A DNA stretch of 11,185 nt. It comes from Bacteroidota bacterium (GTDB taxonomy: Bacteria > Bacteroidota > Bacteroidia > B-17B0 > Aurantibacillaceae). Below the pieces are notes generated by a model. It was not told where the DNA came from. It worked only from the letters and a program-made list of their open reading frames with translations, and searched no databases. The DNA is taken from positions 1-11,185 of the forward strand of contig JANYGR010000131.1 in the NCBI GenBank assembly GCA_025359355.1, in the 5' to 3' direction. A program made the translations under genes and the position numbers. Positions 7,242 to 11,185 of the stretch are shown in pieces. Each line of letters opens with the position of its first letter. Position 1 is the stretch's first letter.

Positions 7242-7664
7242 TTAAGCGTTAATTAATTTTTCAATGTCAAATTTAGTCATTTGCATAAAAGCATACATTA
7301 CTTTTGGTGCTTTTTCAGGATCATTCATTAATTGCCCTAAAATGGAAGGAACGATTTGCCAAGACACTCCAAATTTATCGTCAAGCCACCCACATTTATT
7401 ATAGGTTCCGCCAGCCCCAAGTTTCTCCCAATAATGGTCAATTTCAGATTGTGTATCGCAGGTAATTACATAGGAGTTGGCTGGTGAAAATTTATATAGA
7501 GGACCTCCATTTAAAGCCATAAATTTTGTATCGTTCAATTCGAAAATCACAACCATGGGGTTTTCAGAAACTATTTTTGAGTTTTTAAAAATTGAACAAT
7601 AATGTTCGGCAGCTGCTTTTGCTTGTCCGTTAAACCACAAGCATGGAAAAAGTTTATGTGTCAT
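7242..7664 (-). CDS. VOC superfamily protein, 3-dmu-9_3-mt type (PhnB-like)
   Basis: A 140-residue protein of the second PhnB-like subfamily, the Pfam family still named 3-demethylubiquinone-9 3-methyltransferase although it has a glyoxalase fold. The signature runs through the chain: KLFPCLWFNGQAKAAAEHY at 4-22, FMALNGGPLYKFSPANSYVI in the middle, CDTQSEIDHYWEKLGAGG, then CGWLDDKFGVSWQIVP and a C-terminal helical tail rich in Met and Lys. The conserved GGP, the CGW...DKFGVSWQIVP block and the tail distinguish it from its neighbour, so the two are distant paralogs rather than a recent duplication. Cysteines at 8 and 23 and in CGW are visible, but I cannot infer catalysis. It is the first gene of the minus-strand VOC pair and has a good candidate promoter upstream. 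Confidence 0.9.
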   Translation of the reverse strand: MTHKLFPCLWFNGQAKAAAEHYCSIFKNSKIVSENPMVVIFELNDTKFMALNGGPLYKFSPANSYVITCDTQSEIDHYWEKLGAGGTYNKCGWLDDKFGVSWQIVPSILGQLMNDPEKAPKVMYAFMQMTKFDIEKLINA

Positions 7665-7689
7665 AATTATGGTAATTTAAATGTTAGTT

Positions 7690-7720
7690 TAAATATACTA
7701 TGTTGTTATGCAATTACAAA
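7690..7720 (-). promoter_or_regulatory. Candidate Bacteroidetes promoter for the VOC gene pair
   Basis: Read on the minus strand, TTTG (7720-7717) is followed after exactly 19 nt by TATATTTA (7697-7690), one mismatch from TAnnTTTG. The start codon at 7664 is 25 nt downstream of the -7 box, giving a short leader. Confidence 0.5.
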
Positions 7721-7806
7721 TTAATTTTCTTTAGGTGTTTGAGATAAGTGTATTATCCTTACTACTTAATAATCCTTACAAATTAGCAAACCTAAAATCT
7801 TTATTT

Positions 7807-7814
7807 TAAATTTG
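7807..7814 (+). promoter_or_regulatory. Candidate -7 element for the aminotransferase-tag operon
   Basis: TAAATTTG matches the TAnnTTTG consensus exactly. The expected -33 region has only TTAG (7783-7786, 20 nt upstream), so the promoter would be -7 dominated. Transcription would begin at about 7820, upstream of both possible start codons (7831 and 7861). Confidence 0.4.
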
Positions 7815-7860
7815 AACAGCAATTGTTGCTATGCAACATTCATTTATATCCAAATCAAAA

Positions 7861-9078
7861 ATGCATCAAACAAACCGACAATTATTTCTAAATCACATAG
7901 CCCAAGTGTCACCTAAACCCATGGATTTAGAGATTATTAAAGCAAAAGGCATTTATTTATACGATGTCAATGGTAAATCATATATTGATTTTATTTCTGG
8001 AATTTCAGTAAGTAATATTGGACATTGTCATCCCAACGTTGTGCAAGCTATACAGCATCAGGCAGAAACGTATATGCATTTAATGGTATACGGTGAGTAT
8101 GTGCAAGCTCCACAAATACAATTAGCTAAAGCATTAACAGCAGTTTTACCTCCTCAATTAAACTCTGTATTTTATACTAACTCAGGAACAGAAGCTACAG
8201 AAGGCGCTTTAAAATTAGCAAAACGCGTAACAGGCAAAACAGAAATTATTTGTTTCAAAGATTCTTACCATGGGAGCACACAAGGCGCACTTAGTGTTAT
8301 GGGAAACGAAGAATTTAAACAAGCATTTCGTCCATTGATTCCAGACGTTAAAACTCTGACTTACAATTCTATAGAAGAAGTTAATAAACACATTACTTCA
8401 CGAACAGCTGCCGTTATTTTAGAACCCATACAAAGCGAAACGGGTTATACTGTTGCTTCAAAAGAATTCTTACAAGCCATTCGTAAAAAGTGTGATGAGT
8501 ATTGTGCCTTATTTATATTAGATGAAATTCAAAATGGTTTTGGACGAAGTGGAACTCTGTTTGCATTTGAGCAATATGATGTCGTTCCTGATGTCTTATT
8601 ATTAGCCAAAGGAATGGGAGGAGGCTTGCCAATAGGCTGTTTCATCAGTTCTCAAAAATTATTAAATGAATTTACATACAATCCAGTTTTAGGAAATATC
8701 AATACCTTTGGAGGAAATGCCGTTTGCTGTGCAGCATCATTAGCTTGTTTACAAACCATACAAAACGAAAAATTAGTAAATGACGTACAGCGAAAATCAA
8801 ACTTTATACGTTCATTATTAGTGCATCCGGCCATCAAAACCATTAAGGGTAGGGGATTCATGCTCTCCATTGATTTTGAAGATACTGATTTAAACTTTGA
8901 AATCATAGATCATTGTGTCAAAAACGGATTAATAGTCGATTGGTTTTTATTTAATACCCATGCCATGCGACTAGCACCACCACTCATTATTACAGATGAT
9001 GAGATCAAAACAGCTTGCGAAATTATTTTAAATGCCATTCATACAGTCATTAATAAAACGACTGTCTCAAAAATTTAA
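7861..9078 (+). CDS. Class III pyridoxal-phosphate aminotransferase
   Basis: A cytoplasmic fold-type I PLP aminotransferase of class III, the group holding acetylornithine, ornithine, GABA and putrescine aminotransferases. Seen from the ATG at 7861 (405 residues): the entry loop DVNGKSYIDFISGISVSNIGHCHP, the PLP-phosphate loop NSGTEATEGALKLAKR (from residue 107), the aspartate that holds the pyridine nitrogen in LDEIQNGFGRSG (D221), and the Schiff-base lysine in LAKGMGGGLPIG (K250). NTFGGNAVCCAA follows. All catalytic positions are present. An in-frame ATG at 7831 would add ten residues (415 in total). I favour 7861 because it gives the family-like opening, xRxLFLxHxAQxSPxPM. This version is common in Bacteroidetes, usually annotated only as an aspartate aminotransferase family protein. 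The amino donor cannot be read from sequence, and no arginine or lysine pathway genes are adjacent. tag follows 11 nt after the stop. Confidence 0.92.
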   Translation: MHQTNRQLFLNHIAQVSPKPMDLEIIKAKGIYLYDVNGKSYIDFISGISVSNIGHCHPNVVQAIQHQAETYMHLMVYGEYVQAPQIQLAKALTAVLPPQLNSVFYTNSGTEATEGALKLAKRVTGKTEIICFKDSYHGSTQGALSVMGNEEFKQAFRPLIPDVKTLTYNSIEEVNKHITSRTAAVILEPIQSETGYTVASKEFLQAIRKKCDEYCALFILDEIQNGFGRSGTLFAFEQYDVVPDVLLLAKGMGGGLPIGCFISSQKLLNEFTYNPVLGNINTFGGNAVCCAASLACLQTIQNEKLVNDVQRKSNFIRSLLVHPAIKTIKGRGFMLSIDFEDTDLNFEIIDHCVKNGLIVDWFLFNTHAMRLAPPLIITDDEIKTACEIILNAIHTVINKTTVSKI

Positions 9079-9089
9079 TAAAGAAAAAG

Positions 9090-9644
9090 ATGAATTGTAC
9101 TTGGCCTCAAGGCGATCAGCAAATGCTCAAATACCACGACGAAGAATGGGGAACACCTGTTCACGATGATAAAAAACACTTTGAGTTTTTGGTATTAGAT
9201 TGTTTTCAGGCAGGACTGAGCTGGAAAACCATTTTACACCGTAGAAAGCATTTTAAAAAAGCCTTTGCCAATTTTGATGTCAAAAAAGTTGCGAAGTTCG
9301 ATGACGTCAAAGCACTTGAATTAATGCAAAATGAAGGTATCATCAGAAACAAATTAAAAATTACTGGAACAATTAAAAATGCCAAAGCTTTTATCGAAAT
9401 ACAAAAGGAATTCGGTTCTTTTAATGCATATATCTGGCAATTTGTAAACCATAAAACCATTATCAACAAACACAAAACATCCAGCGACATTCCTGCTAAT
9501 AGCAAAGAATCTGACGCCATGAGCATTGCACTTAAAAAAAGAGGATTTACCTTTGTAGGCTCCACCATTTGTTATGCTTATATGCAAGCCGCAGGTATTG
9601 TAAATGATCATTTGATAACCTGCGAACGGTATAAAAAAGTATAG
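9090..9644 (+). CDS. tag: DNA-3-methyladenine glycosylase I
   Basis: Tag excises 3-methyladenine from alkylated DNA, starting base-excision repair. The 184 residues match the family length (187 in E. coli). The zinc-binding set is complete: C3 and H16 near the start (in NCTW and YHDEEWG) and H174 and C178 near the end (NDHLITC), equivalent to E. coli C4, H17, H175 and C179. Base-pocket residues Y15 and W45 (QAGLSW) are present, and FVGSTICYAYMQAAGIVNDH is the conserved C-terminal stretch. The oddity is D37 (LVLDCFQAGLSW) where E. coli Tag has the base-recognising Glu38; the aspartate keeps the charge but is one carbon shorter. It is second in a likely operon with the aminotransferase, an arrangement with no obvious functional link. 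A long intergenic region with strong secondary structure follows. Confidence 0.96.
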   Translation: MNCTWPQGDQQMLKYHDEEWGTPVHDDKKHFEFLVLDCFQAGLSWKTILHRRKHFKKAFANFDVKKVAKFDDVKALELMQNEGIIRNKLKITGTIKNAKAFIEIQKEFGSFNAYIWQFVNHKTIINKHKTSSDIPANSKESDAMSIALKKRGFTFVGSTICYAYMQAAGIVNDHLITCERYKKV

Positions 9645-9719
9645 CTTTAGTATAGTAAATATGCTACATTACTTGGTATTAAAATTACTACATACGTTGG
9701 TAAGAGTGCGGTAGGTTTT

Positions 9720-9801
9720 GCCAAAACGGTGTGAAATCCTAGTTTTTCTGGCGGAGCAGAAGCGTGGAATGTGTGAAGAAAAACGGATTTGGCGTTTTGG
9801 C
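9720..9801. repeat. 82-nt long imperfect hairpin (structured intergenic element)
   Basis: Three blocks of inverted complementarity nest inside one another: GCCAAAACG (9720-9728) with CGTTTTGGC (9793-9801), AAATCC (9734-9739) with GGATTT (9785-9790), and GTTTTTCT (9742-9749) with AGAAAAAC (9777-9784). That is 23 Watson-Crick pairs with a 5x2 internal loop, a 2-nt bulge and a 27-nt purine-rich apical loop (9750-9776). GC is 39 of 82 bases, well above the flanks. There is no T-tract of terminator type directly after a GC-rich stem base. It could be an interspersed repeat, a structured RNA, or a mobile-element remnant. Confidence 0.75.
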
Positions 9802-9851
9802 TTGACTTTTTTTGTTACTTTTTTTCGTCAAGGAAAAAAACGTAAAAAGAG
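9801..9851. repeat. Inverted repeat with T-tract and A-tract arms
   Basis: T7 (9819-9825) plus C pairs with G plus A7 (9834-9840), and TTAC (9815-9818) pairs with GTAA (9842-9845) after a one-base bulge. The stem continues imperfectly outward through T and A runs. An alternative nested pairing is CTTGAC (9801-9806) with GTCAAG (9827-9832). It shares its first base with the last of the preceding hairpin, so the two probably form one composite element. It could act as a bidirectional terminator, but neither side ends in a clean GC stem plus T-run. Confidence 0.6.
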
Positions 9852-10029
9852 AATAAGTTTATGAGGAGACTATAACTAATAATTGCAAATTTTTGATTCA
9901 AACAAAAAGATATTAGAAAAAGATCTTGCTGAATTTTTTATTACAGCTAAAAAACTTGTTCATTACTCTTTTAATAAAAATAAAATGAACTCTATTTTTT
10001 AAAACTTATTTATATATTTTTGAGCATTG

Positions 10030-10881
10030 ATGCCAAACACAAATTGCATATATAATGGCCATTTAATTAGTCTTTACGAACCAGCTATCAGCTTCACTAA
10101 CAGAGCTTTTCGCTATGGCGATTCGTTGTTTGAATCTATTCGTTATTCCAAAGGAAAGGTGATGTTTTTAGCTGATCATATCAAGCGTATTAAATTAAGT
10201 ATGACTATTTTGCGAATGAATGTACCCGCAGAATTTTCTACTCAAAACATTGAAGCGCTTATTTTACATTTATTAAATGAAAATAGTATTTCATCTGATG
10301 CTCGTATCAGATTAACTGTTTTTAGAAATGATGGCGGATATTACACACCAGACACCAATGATATTTCTTTTTTAATTGAAACAGAATCGTTAGAAACAAA
10401 TGGGTATAGTTTAAACCAAAAAGGATTATGGGTAGATGTATATGCCGAAATTAAAAAACCAATTTCTAAAATAGCAAACTTAAAAACGGGAAGCGCTTTA
10501 CTTTATGTGATGGCTGGCTTAGCACGAAAATCAATGAAACTTGATGATTGCTTGCTAATCAATGAAAATGGACATATCATTGAATCAATAAGTGCTAATA
10601 TTTTTGTCATTAAAAATGGAACACTTTATACATCACCATTAGCTGATGGTTGTATCGAAGGTGTTATGAGAAAACAAATTTTAGCGTTGGCGAGCCTAAA
10701 CCGTATCTTAACATTTGAACAAAGCTTAACCGTTAATACATTAATGAACGGCGATGAAGTGTTTTTAACCAATGCGATTAAAGGAATTCAATGGGTAGGT
10801 CAGTTTAAAAGCACATTTTATACTAACCGCCAAGCTTTATTTTTTACAGAACAACTTAATAACTTAGTAAAACAAATATGA
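10030..10881 (+). CDS. Class IV pyridoxal-phosphate aminotransferase (PabC/BCAT/D-amino acid transaminase fold)
   Basis: A cytoplasmic fold-type IV PLP enzyme of 283 residues. This family contains branched-chain aminotransferase, D-amino acid transaminase and aminodeoxychorismate lyase (PabC). Seen are YNGHLI near the start, FRYGDSLFESIRY (FxYGDxxFExxR, about 28-40), the Schiff-base lysine K152 in NLKTGSALLYVMA, the conserved glutamate E185 in GHIIESISANIFVIKNG, the SPLADGCIEGVMRK loop, and DEVFLTNAIKGI near the C-terminus. The length is closer to PabC and D-amino acid transaminase (about 270-285) than to branched-chain aminotransferase (about 300 or more). I therefore lean to a PabC-like lyase or an uncharacterised transaminase, but the substrate is not decidable by eye. 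The frame also opens at a TTG at 10027; the ATG at 10030 is preferred. Its stop overlaps the next start as ATGA, implying translational coupling. Confidence 0.9.
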   Translation: MPNTNCIYNGHLISLYEPAISFTNRAFRYGDSLFESIRYSKGKVMFLADHIKRIKLSMTILRMNVPAEFSTQNIEALILHLLNENSISSDARIRLTVFRNDGGYYTPDTNDISFLIETESLETNGYSLNQKGLWVDVYAEIKKPISKIANLKTGSALLYVMAGLARKSMKLDDCLLINENGHIIESISANIFVIKNGTLYTSPLADGCIEGVMRKQILALASLNRILTFEQSLTVNTLMNGDEVFLTNAIKGIQWVGQFKSTFYTNRQALFFTEQLNNLVKQI

Positions 10882-11185
10882 TTGCAACATACTATCAATT
10901 AATTGATGAATCCGTTATGGCTTTGGGCTTAAATCCAGAAGATACACGAGGACAACAAGAAGGTCAATGGAATTTAAAAAAAGGAAGATTTGATATTATG
11001 GTTGATGTTTGGGAACAAGAAAAACAGTTTTTGTTTCAAATAGTATGTCCGCTATGTTCTTTACCAGAAGAAAATAAAGAAGGCTTTTTATTGCATTTAT
11101 TGCAGCGTAATTACGGTATGAGTTCTTTAGCTTATGCTATTATGGATGATTCTGTTTTCCTGAAATTCACAACAGAAGCAGAAAC
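10878..11185 (+). CDS. YbjN-like (type III secretion chaperone-fold) protein, 5' part, cut by window end
   Basis: The frame opens with ATG at 10878, overlapping the stop of the preceding gene by 4 nt, and stays open for 102 codons to the window end. The visible protein resembles YbjN-domain proteins, which share the fold of CesT-type secretion chaperones: an N-terminal helix (TYYQLIDESVMALGL), a strand with tryptophan (EGQWNLKKGRFDIMVDVWE), a strand with FLFQIVCPLCSLP, and a helix FLLHLLQRNYGM followed by the strand pair AYAIMDDSVFLKFT. No signal peptide is seen, so it should be cytoplasmic. Its molecular role is not known. Coupling to the PLP enzyme suggests coordinated production. The family assignment rests on pattern only and is moderate; the reality of the gene is well supported by codon pattern and overlap. 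Confidence 0.72.
   Translation, partial: MIATYYQLIDESVMALGLNPEDTRGQQEGQWNLKKGRFDIMVDVWEQEKQFLFQIVCPLCSLPEENKEGFLLHLLQRNYGMSSLAYAIMDDSVFLKFTTEAE

Larger units (their letters stand above)
9645..10029. other. 385-nt intergenic region with two hairpins and a short open frame
   Basis: No supportable gene is seen on either strand. The first 75 nt are AT-rich and unremarkable. Positions 9720-9851 carry two abutting inverted repeats. From about 9852 the DNA is again very AT-rich. A 39-codon open frame at 9883-10002 (TTG start, TAA stop) contains DLAEFFITAKKLVHYSF and may be a gene remnant or chance. TATTTTTG at 10015-10022 matches the -7 consensus but lies only 7 nt before the next ATG and has no -33. 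Confidence 0.7.

Noticed and set aside
9206..9568. 120-codon minus-strand open frame inside tag
   Set aside because: Antisense shadow; the hydrophobic Leu/Phe-rich translation mirrors Lys/Asn codons of tag.
9645..10029. CRISPR array, tRNA or riboswitch in the longest intergenic gap
   Set aside because: There are no regularly spaced repeats, no cloverleaf with a TTC-type T-loop, and no recognisable riboswitch core; only the two hairpins are supported.

Overview
The window reads as part of a Bacteroidota (Bacteroidetes) chromosome. The DNA is AT-rich, and ribosome binding sites are A-rich rather than Shine-Dalgarno-like. Several gene starts are preceded by close matches to the Bacteroidetes promoter (TTTG/TTG, about 19 nt, TAnnTTTG). 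The protein families, including an orphan outer-membrane barrel, a small lipoprotein and PhnB-like VOC proteins, fit that phylum. I cannot name a genus. There is no rRNA, tRNA, insertion sequence, integrase or CRISPR array. Most of the window is ordinary housekeeping and metabolic sequence.

Layout. Positions 1-936 hold the 3' three quarters of ahcY (S-adenosylhomocysteine hydrolase), closed by a strong intrinsic terminator. pheT (1033-3468, phenylalanyl-tRNA synthetase beta chain) follows; a perfect 24-bp palindrome sits in frame inside its coding sequence. A signal-peptide-bearing beta-barrel-like protein of unknown role (3562-4266) comes next, then acs (4374-6287, acetyl-CoA synthetase) with its own candidate promoter and a strong terminator. 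Three genes then lie on the minus strand: a small cysteine-rich lipoprotein (6365-6670) and a tandem pair of VOC/PhnB-like proteins (6795-7229 and 7242-7664) 12 nt apart. A divergent promoter region separates these from a plus-strand pair: a class III PLP aminotransferase (7861-9078) and tag, 3-methyladenine DNA glycosylase I (9090-9644).

The 385-nt gap 9645-10029 is the least ordinary stretch. It carries an 82-nt hairpin with 23 Watson-Crick pairs, GC-richer than its surroundings. A second hairpin with T-tract and A-tract arms abuts it, and a short open frame that may be a gene remnant follows. The last genes are a class IV (PabC/BCAT-fold) PLP aminotransferase (10030-10881) and, overlapping it by 4 nt, the start of a YbjN-like protein that runs off the window.

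How the genes fit together. ahcY (methyl cycle), pheT (translation) and acs (acetate activation) look like independent units, since terminators or promoters separate them. The likely co-transcribed sets are the two VOC genes, aminotransferase-tag, and class IV aminotransferase-ybjN. I found no convincing new multi-gene system. The best candidates for something undescribed are the double-hairpin element at 9720-9851 and the palindrome embedded in pheT.
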